The translations under genes and the position numbers were made by a program. A stretch of 64,000 nucleotides of DNA from Paludibacteraceae bacterium (GTDB lineage: Bacteria; Bacteroidota; Bacteroidia; Bacteroidales; Paludibacteraceae): the NCBI GenBank assembly GCA_024692565.1, contig JAILMN010000009.1:23653-87652 (forward strand). The letters run 5' to 3'. Shown piece after piece: positions 24,990 through 33,721 of the stretch; position 1 is the stretch's first letter; every line of letters starts with the position of its first letter. Under the pieces are notes generated by a model. That model searched no databases. It was not told where the DNA came from and worked only from the letters and a program-made list of their open reading frames with translations.

Positions 24990-26008
24990 GATTGTTTCAG
25001 CAATTGAAGCATTTTCTTCACACGGATGAGGAAAGTATGCTTGTCTATAATCACTTTATACGCCCGCTCTGCGTCTTTGGACATATTGTGCGACAAGGCA
25101 TAATCTATCAGCGTATACATCTGCTCTTCGTTCTCATATATACCGATTTCTCCTTTCGCAAAAACCGAGCGAATAAACGGATTGGCATCACAAATCTGAT
25201 AAGCCCCAGCACCACTTGCCTCAAAGAACCGTTGGTTAGCTCCATTGAAGGTTTGTTTATGATGGATATTCAAAGCTATCTTCGTACGCGCATACAAATC
25301 ATTCACCTCTTGTGGTGGGATATTATAATTAAGGAACACATTCCTATTTTTACGGAAAAGCCAAGTGATAGGATTCTTGAAATACGGCTTGTATTCACCA
25401 TAAATGCGTATATTCAACTGCGGATAGTGCTCTACAAGCCGTTCCAACATATGTATGCGTTTCTGACTTGTGTAAATTGTACCGACAAATAAAATATCGA
25501 TATCTTTTTCTGCCTTTTGCGGGTAATAGACCATTGTGTCACATGCCAAAGGAAGAAAATAAGCCTTTTTGCCTTGCTTCGCAAAATATTCAACATCCGT
25601 TTCCTCAAAACAGCACACCACATCCGCATGATTAATATGCTTCTCACACATCGCCCTATCCGGTCGCAGTACACTGTCATACATCCAAAGGATCACTTTC
25701 GCTCCTTGTTGGCGGAAATAATCCAATGTGTCGTCCTTCAAAATCGTGCCATTGTAACTAAACACAACGTCTGGCTTGAATTCATCAAACACGTGCTCTA
25801 TATAGACCTTGTATTTCTGTCTGCTTTGTTCGCGTAGTCGCTCACGGTTGAGGGAGAATTTATGCCGCCAACGAAGCCATCCTTTGAACGGATGAATAGG
25901 TTCGTCGTAATTTTCAATCCGCACTTGGTAGCCCAACTGCTCAAATGCACGGCCTACACTTCGCTCGTAACCAAAGAAAGGCGAGGATATTATCAGTACT
26001 TTAGGCAT
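24986..26008 (-). CDS. CgeB/DUF3880-like glycosyltransferase
   Basis: A 340-residue GT-B protein, MPKVLIISSPFFGYERSVGRAFEQLGY at the N-terminus. The C-terminal part has DILFVGTIYTSQKRIHMLERL, LYARTKIALNIHHKQTFNGANQRFFEASGAGAYQICD, a pattern shared by spore-protein-CgeB-like glycosyltransferases. I chose ATG 26008, not 26062, because the Rossmann strand begins there and upstream residues would overlap the preceding gene heavily. It is in an operon with the epimerase upstream (8 bp overlap). Confidence 0.75.
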   Translation of the reverse strand: MPKVLIISSPFFGYERSVGRAFEQLGYQVRIENYDEPIHPFKGWLRWRHKFSLNRERLREQSRQKYKVYIEHVFDEFKPDVVFSYNGTILKDDTLDYFRQQGAKVILWMYDSVLRPDRAMCEKHINHADVVCCFEETDVEYFAKQGKKAYFLPLACDTMVYYPQKAEKDIDILFVGTIYTSQKRIHMLERLVEHYPQLNIRIYGEYKPYFKNPITWLFRKNRNVFLNYNIPPQEVNDLYARTKIALNIHHKQTFNGANQRFFEASGAGAYQICDANPFIRSVFAKGEIGIYENEEQMYTLIDYALSHNMSKDAERAYKVIIDKHTFLIRVKKMLQLLKQS

Positions 26009-26837
26009 GCTGCATAATTTGTTTGATTTTTGTATTGTCGCCATAGGTACAGGGCGAGTCATAAGGACGATCTGGGAACGCTCCGTAATTGAGTTGGATA
26101 TCCAAATGATGTTGCTCGATAAATTCCGTTACGGCTTCGCCTAATGATTTGGGTTCACCGGTACAGCAATTGATGATTCCATCTACTTCATTTTGCAGAA
26201 CTACAGCCACAATCTGCTCCACCAACTTATCTACATGCATAAAATCATATTGGTTCTTGCCGGAAGTAAAGGGAAACGTCTTCTCTCCACGCTCTGCAGC
26301 CTCCAGTAGTTTGGTAAAGATGGAGTGATTGCGCAGATCATCTCCGTAGATGTAGTATCCTCTCAGCCACTGCAGTTGACAGTCATTCTGTTTGCAGTAC
26401 AACATCAGACTCTGCCGCAACGCATTTTTCGCGATAGCATATAGCGACTGCGGATTACAGGGTGTGTTCTCATCTATCTTACCCACATGATATCCCACCT
26501 CGTGCATTGTGCCCATTACAGCCAATTGCTTCAACCCATGACTAATCAAGTTTGTCAAAAACGCATAGTGCAAACTTAAATCTTGCATCTGCTTGGGCGA
26601 GTTATGCACAAATCCGTCACGCCAAGCAAAATGTACACACACATCAGGCTTGCCTAACAAACTATACGCGTCGTCTGTCTCCGAACAATCAAACACATTG
26701 TATTTAATCACCTGCGCTTGCGGATTGATATGATCCGTAGCTATATCGCACGCTATCACTTGGTGACCTTTGCTCAACAACACATCCACCACGTGACTAC
26801 CAATATAGCCGTTTGCTCCTGTTACTAATATCTTCAT
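26001..26837 (-). CDS. NAD-dependent epimerase/dehydratase (extended SDR)
   Basis: A 278-residue protein with the nucleotide-binding motif TGANGYIG (7-14). In place of a textbook YxxxK it shows SLYAIAKNAL near 130, where Tyr and Lys fit the catalytic pair. YDFMHVDKLVEQIV near 203-216 is typical of sugar-nucleotide SDRs. It probably forms or reduces an NDP-sugar for the surrounding glycan locus; the substrate cannot be told by eye. Confidence 0.82.
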   Translation of the reverse strand: MKILVTGANGYIGSHVVDVLLSKGHQVIACDIATDHINPQAQVIKYNVFDCSETDDAYSLLGKPDVCVHFAWRDGFVHNSPKQMQDLSLHYAFLTNLISHGLKQLAVMGTMHEVGYHVGKIDENTPCNPQSLYAIAKNALRQSLMLYCKQNDCQLQWLRGYYIYGDDLRNHSIFTKLLEAAERGEKTFPFTSGKNQYDFMHVDKLVEQIVAVVLQNEVDGIINCCTGEPKSLGEAVTEFIEQHHLDIQLNYGAFPDRPYDSPCTYGDNTKIKQIMQHA

Positions 26838-26844
26838 ACTATAC

Positions 26845-27426
26845 TTATTTTCCTTCTACTTTTTCCCACATTTGGGTCTTTTTATTATACCTCTTTATCA
26901 CGCGTGCCGGAGCACCCACTGCCACGCAATAATCCGGTATATCGTGCGTCACAACCGAATTGGCGCCAATCGTGCAATGCTTGCCGATAGAGGCTCCTAT
27001 AATACAAACGTTCTCCCCTATCCACGAACCTTCACCGATTCGAATCTTTTTAAGTTGTTTGATCGGCTGCTCGATAATAGGCTTGGAAACATCCTCATAT
27101 GTATGCAAATTATCGGATATATAAACTTTGTCTGCGGTTAGTACAGAATCCTCAAAAACGATTTCACTCGTCGCATATATGTGATTGAAATTCCCGATTG
27201 AGCAATTGTTACTAATTATCAATTGAGGCTTGTCATTGTTCGTCAGCGGCATAGCCGCCAGCCACGAATGTTCACCGACCACCACATGGTCTCCTACCGA
27301 TATATTCTTCTTTCCGTCTATTTGCAGCGGACATAAGATTAACGACTTCTTTCCAAAATGACGAAAAGAAGAAGGATAGCTTAAAACAGACTTTAACTTA
27401 GCTGATATTTTTGTTATAGTGTTCAT
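26845..27426 (-). CDS. Left-handed beta-helix acyltransferase (hexapeptide repeats)
   Basis: A 193-residue protein rich in hexapeptide turns (ISVGDHVVVGEHSW, IRIGEGSWIGENVCIIGASIGKHCTIGANSVVTHD). It ends VAVGAPARVIKRYN, the usual end of WbbJ/NeuD-like O-acetyltransferases. It probably transfers an acetyl group to a sugar of the locus. The start ATG overlaps the upstream stop by 4 bp. Confidence 0.85.
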   Translation of the reverse strand: MNTITKISAKLKSVLSYPSSFRHFGKKSLILCPLQIDGKKNISVGDHVVVGEHSWLAAMPLTNNDKPQLIISNNCSIGNFNHIYATSEIVFEDSVLTADKVYISDNLHTYEDVSKPIIEQPIKQLKKIRIGEGSWIGENVCIIGASIGKHCTIGANSVVTHDIPDYCVAVGAPARVIKRYNKKTQMWEKVEGK

Positions 27427-28694
27427 CTTTTGTTTATAATTTCGTTGTAACGATTTACACCCATCCCCAACACATCTGTCAATAACTGTTGAGCACTTTG
27501 AGTATAACCGTTATCCGGAGTGATAGAAAGATATTGCCTTAATTGCTCTTTTGAAGTGAAGATCTCATCTAACATTTTGAAATCTAGATTCTCATTTATT
27601 CCCCATCTTAAAGGGCGCACTCCATAGTACAAACATTCAAAATAAGCCGTTGTATTATGGGTAATTGCCACTTTATATTCATTAGAAGATAGCAGTTGGC
27701 GTATCGTTTGGCTCTTTTCAATTATTTCTAAGTGTGGATATTGCACTATATACTCTTCGCTAATCATTGACGAAGGATGAGGTTTAATAGAAAAAGTTAT
27801 TCCCATTTCCCGCCCGACTTCATCTGCTATGGGTAATAATTTCTTTATATCATCGTCATAGTAACTGACTCCACTTAAAATCAAGCATTTCTTGCCTACT
27901 TTATCGTAAGTAATCTCCCGATAAGGATATTTAGGATTGCCCGCTACATATATCCTCTCCGCTATAATCCCAAAATGTGTTTCCAAATCTGCTTTCTGAT
28001 CCTTACTAAATGCTAATGCATAGTCGGACTGTATGTTAAGGCCCAGCACTACATCATTGGTAATATGCTGACGGTAATGGCCCAAAATGCCATGGAATGT
28101 AGTATAGGTAACAACTCCTTTCGTTTTAAAAAATAATGTCAGCAATGATTCGTAATATGTTGTCGCGGAAAAAGGGACCAACTTGCGTCCTCTCAAATCC
28201 ACATCCTGAAAACTATCTGATAAGACATCTACATTTTTTTTATAGGCTACTATACAAGCCGCTAAATAGCACCGCTTTTTGAAAGAAAGTTGTAAGCGTT
28301 TCGCAACTGCAAAATATTCTTTTATAACTAGGGGAAGCACTCCCCATGGACGATATTTATACGCAATTTCAACCCATACTGAATCATTGATGGAGGATTG
28401 CACCAAATGAGACATTTCGCGATGATCTTTTCTTATAGTGGCATTAAACGTACATATCGTCGTAGCCATCGAAAATGCGCGTCGCAAATTGGTCGGGTCA
28501 ACACGTTTAAGCAATTCACATCCTACATGATACCAATCTGGATTAGCGCCAGCAACGTACAAACTGATTATTTCTGAAGATAATGCATCTACTATATTGA
28601 TGCCTTTATAAGAGTACTTCCATGACTCTCGAATCCCCAAATATGATAGATATTGGTTATAGTTGTCCGTATTTTTCCAGGCTTCTACATTCAT
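27423..28694 (-). CDS. Putative GT-B capsule/glycan transferase
   Basis: A 423-residue protein that I cannot assign to a named family with certainty. The second half has GVVTYTTFHGILGHYRQH, DYALAFSKDQKADLETHFG, VAGNPKYPY, FSIKPHPSS and an ITHNTTAYFECLYYGVRPLRW stretch. This order resembles polysialyl-, CDP-glycerophospho- and KpsC/S-like transferases, where a KxHP motif and a late S/T-rich loop bind the nucleotide. Base use is visibly AT-richer than in the flanking housekeeping genes. Next to a CMP-sugar synthetase gene, a CMP-linked donor is a reasonable guess. Confidence 0.55.
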   Translation of the reverse strand: MNVEAWKNTDNYNQYLSYLGIRESWKYSYKGINIVDALSSEIISLYVAGANPDWYHVGCELLKRVDPTNLRRAFSMATTICTFNATIRKDHREMSHLVQSSINDSVWVEIAYKYRPWGVLPLVIKEYFAVAKRLQLSFKKRCYLAACIVAYKKNVDVLSDSFQDVDLRGRKLVPFSATTYYESLLTLFFKTKGVVTYTTFHGILGHYRQHITNDVVLGLNIQSDYALAFSKDQKADLETHFGIIAERIYVAGNPKYPYREITYDKVGKKCLILSGVSYYDDDIKKLLPIADEVGREMGITFSIKPHPSSMISEEYIVQYPHLEIIEKSQTIRQLLSSNEYKVAITHNTTAYFECLYYGVRPLRWGINENLDFKMLDEIFTSKEQLRQYLSITPDNGYTQSAQQLLTDVLGMGVNRYNEIINKR

Positions 28695-28706
28695 CGCTGC
28701 TTCAAA

Positions 28707-30008
28707 TCAAAATGCGCCTATACGATTAACGATATCCATTGGGTTTGAATATTTGGCTATTTCAGAAGATACACTGTGCTCCATGGATAATTTAGAGATA
28801 ACGTCTTCCAATATTTTCTCTTCATATTGAGCAGGAATGACTACTATACCATCATTGTCGGCAAAAATCAAATCTGATGGAGATATCGAAACACCTTGAA
28901 TATGAATTGTCCTATTGAAACTCTCCATTGTTGCGCGTCCCCTAACGTCTTTACAATTAAATCCTTCAGAAAAAACAGGATAATTCATTTTCTCCACATT
29001 ATCTCTATCCCGGGTAACACCTCCGATTATCGTAGCACTCGCACCAGAGCGAATGGACAACATCGTGTTCAATTCACCGAAATAGGCATAATTGCTACAT
29101 TCATTTTCTACAATGATAATGTCATTATCCGATATTTCGGAATAAGAATTTAAGGCATCGTATATTCCATGAAAATCTTCTCCGTCCTTCAATTTCCGCA
29201 ATTTAAGAGTTCGAGCTCTACCGAATACTTTCGTTCCTGAGATATTACAATGCAGACCTGTTATAACTTGATTCGTCAAACCATTGTCATCCAGCACATC
29301 TGATAATTGTGCACTGTTAATGGATTTTTTCAAAAACTCAAGACGTCTGTTTTCCTTTGCTTTTAAGCCTTTTGAGATAACCTCTGCAAACTCAAAATCT
29401 AATGGATAATTAACATCCGTAGCTTCTATAGGCTCAGCTTCCAATAAATAGGGATTATTTCCATACCTTCTTTGTTTATTACGAGCTATGCCTCGATTGG
29501 TTATGTAAAGCCCCATAGTCTCTATTATTGTGTCTGGCAAATCTTTGCTGTTTGGAATATGTTCCCAGTCATAGTTGGGACCTTCCTCTCCCCACGTATA
29601 TTGCTTATCTTTTCTAACAAGAACTACAGAATCATATATATCACCCTGCTCCTTTAGAATATTTATTCCTCGCTCTATAGTTTCTGGCTTTATAAATGGT
29701 GAGGTACATAAAATTTGCACATAAATATCTGCCTCTACTTGACGCGCTTCGTTATAGAATAGAGCGTGCCCATCTGTCTTGTTAGAAGCCAAGGCCGGAT
29801 CGCGTTTAAGATATGTACAACCCGTATATTGGCCCATTTCGTATATTTGATCGGACTCCGTATCAAGATACACCTCATTGATGAATGAACATTTCATCAA
29901 CTTCTCTAATGTATGCAGAAAAAGAGGCTTGCCGTTAAGCAACGATATATTTTTGTTCTTTATTCGCTCGCTTGTGCCCTTTACAGGTAAAAATGCTACT
30001 ACTTTCAT
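28707..30008 (-). CDS. Fusion: acylneuraminate-type cytidylyltransferase + RraA-like aldolase
   Basis: A 433-residue two-domain protein. Residues 1 to about 225 form a CMP-nonulosonate/Kdo synthetase fold: KGTSERIKNKNISLLNGKPL at 10-29, LDTES near 48, LCTSPFIKPE near 103 and VNYPLDFEFAE near 205. These enzymes activate a 2-keto sugar acid with CTP. Residues about 232-433 are RraA/class II pyruvate-aldolase-like, with GGVTRDRD (329-336), YPVFSEG, DVRGR and DLIFADNDGIVVIP. In that family some members cleave or form 4-hydroxy-2-oxo acids and others (RraA) inhibit RNase E. A KpsF-type isomerase gene lies 6 bp upstream. Synthesis plus activation of an ulosonic acid is an inference. Confidence 0.8.
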   Translation of the reverse strand: MKVVAFLPVKGTSERIKNKNISLLNGKPLFLHTLEKLMKCSFINEVYLDTESDQIYEMGQYTGCTYLKRDPALASNKTDGHALFYNEARQVEADIYVQILCTSPFIKPETIERGINILKEQGDIYDSVVLVRKDKQYTWGEEGPNYDWEHIPNSKDLPDTIIETMGLYITNRGIARNKQRRYGNNPYLLEAEPIEATDVNYPLDFEFAEVISKGLKAKENRRLEFLKKSINSAQLSDVLDDNGLTNQVITGLHCNISGTKVFGRARTLKLRKLKDGEDFHGIYDALNSYSEISDNDIIIVENECSNYAYFGELNTMLSIRSGASATIIGGVTRDRDNVEKMNYPVFSEGFNCKDVRGRATMESFNRTIHIQGVSISPSDLIFADNDGIVVIPAQYEEKILEDVISKLSMEHSVSSEIAKYSNPMDIVNRIGAF

Positions 30009-30014
30009 GGCATT

Positions 30015-30965
30015 CTATAAATCATTATAATTTAATATTCCTACAAATTCGTCCTTTTCATTTACAACAACAAGCGTATTTCGCTTGGTTGTTTTGAACA
30101 TATTTTCCGCTTCTGATAGTGAGGACTCCTGAGTAATCTTTTTAGGATTAACCGTCATTATTTCGTTAATGGATAAAGTTAGACTATCATTATCAGCCTT
30201 TTGTAGAGCCCTACGTATATCTCCGTCAGATACGACTCCTACCACATTTTTTCCTTCAAGTACGATAGCCAAGCCTAACTGGCCTTTACTGATAATGGGT
30301 AATGCCTCGCGGATAGTCGATAGTCTTGCTAAAATTGGCAAATCCCTCGTGCGCGCCATACTTCTCACCTTTGTCAACAATCGTTTCCCTAAAACACCTC
30401 CAGGATGAAAGCGGGCAAAATCTTCGGGCTGAAAGTTCCTTTTCTGCTCTAATGCACATGCGAGTGCATCTCCCATTACCAATGTGGCCGTAGTGGATGC
30501 TGTTGGAGCCAGATTCAAAGGATCAGCCTCTTTATCGACATGAATATTGATATGAACGGAACTATATTGAGACAATAGTGAACTCGAATCTCCCGAAATG
30601 CCTATTATAGGAACACGCCGATCCATTAGTGTAGGGATAATGCGCAAGAGTTCATCCGTATTTCCCGAATAGGAAATAGCTACCACAATATCGTCCGATG
30701 AAACCATTCCTAAATCACCATGATACGCATCCAATGGGTTGAGAAAGAACGCCGGCGTGCCAGTACTGGCCAACGTCGCAGCAATTTTACGCCCGACATG
30801 ACCGGATTTTCCCACACCGGTGACAATACATTTCCCCTTGCAATGAAAAATCAATTCAACTGCTTTCTCAAAATTTTCATCAATATGGTCCAGCATTGCC
30901 AATATCGCCTCTGCTTCTTCCCGTAGGCATTGCTTCCCCATTTCTACTACAGAAAACTTTTTCAT
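30015..30965 (-). CDS. kpsF: Arabinose-5-phosphate isomerase, KpsF/KdsD type
   Basis: A 316-residue protein. The SIS domain (about 35-170) has GKCIVTGVGKSGHVGRKIAATLASTGTPAFF and AISYSGNTDELL. Two CBS domains (about 205-316) include VVGVVSDGDIRRALQ. The family converts ribulose-5-phosphate to arabinose-5-phosphate, the precursor of Kdo. It is first in a seven-gene glycan operon and directly precedes the cytidylyltransferase-RraA fusion. No KdsA synthase gene is in the window. Confidence 0.9.
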   Translation of the reverse strand: MKKFSVVEMGKQCLREEAEAILAMLDHIDENFEKAVELIFHCKGKCIVTGVGKSGHVGRKIAATLASTGTPAFFLNPLDAYHGDLGMVSSDDIVVAISYSGNTDELLRIIPTLMDRRVPIIGISGDSSSLLSQYSSVHINIHVDKEADPLNLAPTASTTATLVMGDALACALEQKRNFQPEDFARFHPGGVLGKRLLTKVRSMARTRDLPILARLSTIREALPIISKGQLGLAIVLEGKNVVGVVSDGDIRRALQKADNDSLTLSINEIMTVNPKKITQESSLSEAENMFKTTKRNTLVVVNEKDEFVGILNYNDL

Positions 30966-31002
30966 TATCTTCGATATTTAGTTTCTTTTAAAAATTTGCG
31001 TT

Positions 31003-31102
31003 GGCACTTTGACACTTTGACACTTTCGATATAAAGCATTGTAAATTTGCATGTTATGCGCATATTTAGTCTCTAAAAAGAGTGCCAAAGTGCCAAAGTG
31101 TC
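31003..31102. repeat. Inverted octamer arrays in the kpsF-kdsC gap
   Basis: Three units (GGCACTTT, GACACTTT twice) at 31003-31026 face inverted copies (AAAGTGCC, AAAGTGTC) at about 31077-31102. The 50 bases between are AT-rich. The arms could form a hairpin of about 24 bp. The whole 279-bp gap has no credible gene or clear promoter. Confidence 0.75.
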
Positions 31103-31206
31103 ATCATATTTTTTTCTTTGTATATGCTGTCGCGATCTATTTTTTAATGAGGCTTCAGGGAGGCTTGTTCTTAGGGTGATGTAAGGACTAAAGTCTAGGA
31201 TTACCT

Positions 31207-31250
31207 CGATATTACTCCGATATTACCTCGATAAAGGATCGATGTTATTT
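31207..31250. repeat. 11-bp tandem array at the kdsC 3' end
   Basis: Four degenerate 11-mers starting CGAT (CGATATTACTC, CGATATTACCT, then two diverged). The last overlaps the kdsC stop. The unit resembles that of the array at 44050. Confidence 0.75.
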
Positions 31251-31739
31251 TGATTTCAAAATCTCATCTGCTATCTCGCGGATTGCTCCTTGTCCTCCGG
31301 GTGTCTTTAGCACATGTATTCCCTTTATGGCTTTCACTTCCGGACGTGCGTTCGGCGGGCAACAGGGGAATCCTACCGCGCTGAGAATATCAATATCATT
31401 GATATCGTCTCCCACATAGCAGACTTCCGCTAATGTGATACCCAATTTATCGCAAATCTTCTGCGCTGCACCCAATTTGGTCATACTTCCCGGTCGATCC
31501 TTACTGCCGACACTCAGATACAGGAAATCCAAGTGCAGTTTCTCTGCACGCGCTTTGACAATCGGTGATTGCTCAGACGTCAAGATTCCGCAAGGAATAC
31601 CTGCACGTCGCAGACAAGCCATACCCATTCCGTCATACACACAGAAACGCTTCATCGCGTCGCCTTCTGCTGTATAATACATGCCGCCATCCGTCAGGCA
31701 ACCATCCACGTCTGTTAGAAATAACTTAACCTCTTTCAT
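31245..31739 (-). CDS. kdsC: 3-deoxy-D-manno-octulosonate-8-phosphate phosphatase, KdsC-type HAD
   Basis: A 164-residue capless HAD phosphatase, the normal KdsC length. Motif I is LTDVDGCLTDG (8-18), motif II LTSEQS near 54-59, a lysine near 80 and motif III VGDDINDIDIL near 109-119. KdsC removes phosphate from Kdo-8-P; related enzymes act on Neu5Ac-9-P or similar. The neighbouring isomerase and cytidylyltransferase fit an ulosonic-acid pathway. It lies 18 bp after ispD. Confidence 0.88.
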   Translation of the reverse strand: MKEVKLFLTDVDGCLTDGGMYYTAEGDAMKRFCVYDGMGMACLRRAGIPCGILTSEQSPIVKARAEKLHLDFLYLSVGSKDRPGSMTKLGAAQKICDKLGITLAEVCYVGDDINDIDILSAVGFPCCPPNARPEVKAIKGIHVLKTPGGQGAIREIADEILKSK

Positions 31740-31757
31740 CTGCGTTTATTCAGTATT

Positions 31758-32435
31758 TTATTCTCTCTTCAAATCTTCCTTGTACGTAATTTTCTTGTTC
31801 GTCTCCTCGCCGGGTACGATATAAATCGGTACTTCCGGCATATATTTATTTACAATTCCTGCATCGTCGGTCGCGATGATATCGCCGCTCTTCAATGCGC
31901 GCTCAAAAGCTTCTGCAATCACATTCAAATGAAACGCTTGGGGCGTTTGCGCACGCATATATTCAGCTCGCGAAGGAATACTTTCTACCTTATTTTCTGC
32001 CACGCGGTATAGCGTGTCCGTCACCGGCACTGCCACCGTCACTGCCTCATGTTCCTTCAGCGCTGCAGCTACATCAGTCAAAATACGCTGACTGACAAAC
32101 GGTCGCGCCGCATCATGGAACCACAAACTGACATCTGACTTCTGACATCTAATCTCTTCTATCGCCTTCCACGACGACTCCCATCGTTCGTTCCCGCCGG
32201 GAATAATATGCTGCACTTTTTGCCAACTGTTCTGCAGACAAAGCCGCTGCGCTTCGGCAATCCAATCCGAATGCATGACGATAGCAATCTCATCAATGCA
32301 CTCCGCCGCTTCAAACGCATCTACCGAGTGCTCCAAAATAGAACGCCCATCCTCCAACGGTAACAACTGTTTTGGTGTGTTTCCTCCAACTCTGCTACCC
32401 GTTCCTCCGGCTAATATAACAGCAATGTGCTTCAT
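31758..32435 (-). CDS. ispD: 2-C-methyl-D-erythritol 4-phosphate cytidylyltransferase IspD
   Basis: A 225-residue nucleotidyltransferase with AVILAGGTGSRVGGNTPKQ (4-22), WFHDAARPFVS near 104-114 and AQTPQAFHL. IspD forms CDP-methylerythritol in isoprenoid synthesis; TarI-like ribitol-phosphate cytidylyltransferases look similar. I chose ATG 32435, since the longer ORF to 32465 would begin inside the promoter. Residues about 94-103 (RCQKSDVS) are encoded by a heptamer array and lengthen a loop before the HDAARP motif. Confidence 0.88.
   Translation of the reverse strand: MKHIAVILAGGTGSRVGGNTPKQLLPLEDGRSILEHSVDAFEAAECIDEIAIVMHSDWIAEAQRLCLQNSWQKVQHIIPGGNERWESSWKAIEEIRCQKSDVSLWFHDAARPFVSQRILTDVAAALKEHEAVTVAVPVTDTLYRVAENKVESIPSRAEYMRAQTPQAFHLNVIAEAFERALKSGDIIATDDAGIVNKYMPEVPIYIVPGEETNKKITYKEDLKRE
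32128..32155. repeat. Heptamer array inside ispD
   Basis: Exactly four plus-strand units (CTGACAT, CTGACTT, CTGACAT, CTAATCT), the same unit family as in sprA and radA. Confidence 0.85.
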
Positions 32436-32462
32436 AAGTCCATTTTTACCCAAATTAGCGTG

Positions 32463-32494
32463 CAAAAGTACTCAAAAGTTTTTATTTATGCAAA
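32463..32494 (-). promoter_or_regulatory. ispD promoter
   Basis: Minus-strand TTTG (32494-32491), 20 nt, TACTTTTG (32470-32463). Confidence 0.85.
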
Positions 32495-32529
32495 TAAAAA
32501 ACGTGGTTTGACGATATTTTACAAAAAAA

Positions 32530-32561
32530 TTTGCACAATTGATATTTTTTTTGTACTTTTG
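32530..32561 (+). promoter_or_regulatory. Promoter of the heptose locus
   Basis: TTTG (32530-32533), 20 nt, TACTTTTG (32554-32561), 26 bases before GTG 32588. Confidence 0.85.
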
Positions 32562-32587
32562 CGGCGAAATTGTAAAATTGCATTATT

Positions 32588-33721
32588 GTGCGGGTAGGTA
32601 TAGCAGGTACAGCGTGGCCGTATAGAGGAGGTTTGGCAGCGTTCAACGAACGCTTGGCGCGGCAGTTTTTGTCCGAAGGACACGAGGTGAATATCTTCAC
32701 CTTTTCTATGCAATATCCGGACTTCTTATTCCCTGGTAAAACTCAGTATTCGGACGCGCCGCAGCCGGAAGACTTATCGATTAGCCGCACAATTAACAGT
32801 GTCAATCCTTTCTCTTGGTTCAAAACTGCACGAGCGATTCGCAAAGCAGGTATTGAAGTGCTGGTCATCAAGTTCTGGATTCCTCTGATGGCGCCTTGTT
32901 TGGGCACTGTCGCACGTCTTGCACGACGCAAAGGAATACGCGTGGTGTCCATATTGGATAATGTGATTCCGCACGAACCGCATTTCTGGGATAAATGGCT
33001 CATCCGTTATTTCATCCGGAGCGTGGACTCGTTCATCGCGATGTCCGAAAGTGTGAGAGAGGATTGCTTGAAATTCCTTCCGGCTTCGCGTCATGACGTA
33101 GTAACGCTGTCGCCGCACCCACTGTATGACAATTTCGGCGAAGCCGTTCCCAAAAATGAAGCACGTTCATTCTTGGGCTTGCCGCAAGACAAAACAATAC
33201 TCCTTTTCTTCGGGTTTATACGCGACTATAAAGGTCTTGATTTGCTGATGAAGGCATATAAGAAAGCTTATACAAAAGACCTGCTGCTCGTTGTTGCCGG
33301 TGAGTTCTATAATAATGCGCAGCAATATAGTGAGTTGGAGAAAGAGTTAGGGTTGGAAGGCACGATTGAATGGCGCACAGACTTTATTCCGGACGACAAA
33401 GTAAGGTATTATTTCTCGGCGGCTGACCTCATTGTGCAGCCCTACAAAACCGCCACACAAAGCGGTGTGACGCAGATCGCATACCACTTTGAGCGACCAA
33501 TGTTGGTGACCCGCGTAGGCGGACTTGCAGAGATTGTGCCTAATGGAAAAGTGGGCTATGTATGCGAAGTTAACGAAGACGAGATCGCTGAAGCGATACG
33601 TTCTTTTGCTGTGATGGATACGAAACAACGGGATGCATCATTCCGCAAGAATATACAAAACGAAAAACAAAAATACGCGTGGTCTGCAATGACCGCAAAA
33701 ATATATGATAATACGAAGTAA
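32588..33721 (+). CDS. Glycosyltransferase family 4 (GT-B)
   Basis: A 377-residue protein with a GTG start. The N-terminus IAGTAWPYRGGLAAFNERLA is the GT4 acceptor-domain loop. LLFFGFIRDYKGLDLLMKAY, YYFSAADLIVQPYKTATQSGVTQIAYHFERPMLVTRVGGLAEIV form the donor domain with its conserved E. The donor may be the GDP-heptose made by the next three genes, with which it overlaps (17 bp), but that is inferred from position only. Confidence 0.88.
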   Translation: MRVGIAGTAWPYRGGLAAFNERLARQFLSEGHEVNIFTFSMQYPDFLFPGKTQYSDAPQPEDLSISRTINSVNPFSWFKTARAIRKAGIEVLVIKFWIPLMAPCLGTVARLARRKGIRVVSILDNVIPHEPHFWDKWLIRYFIRSVDSFIAMSESVREDCLKFLPASRHDVVTLSPHPLYDNFGEAVPKNEARSFLGLPQDKTILLFFGFIRDYKGLDLLMKAYKKAYTKDLLLVVAGEFYNNAQQYSELEKELGLEGTIEWRTDFIPDDKVRYYFSAADLIVQPYKTATQSGVTQIAYHFERPMLVTRVGGLAEIVPNGKVGYVCEVNEDEIAEAIRSFAVMDTKQRDASFRKNIQNEKQKYAWSAMTAKIYDNTK

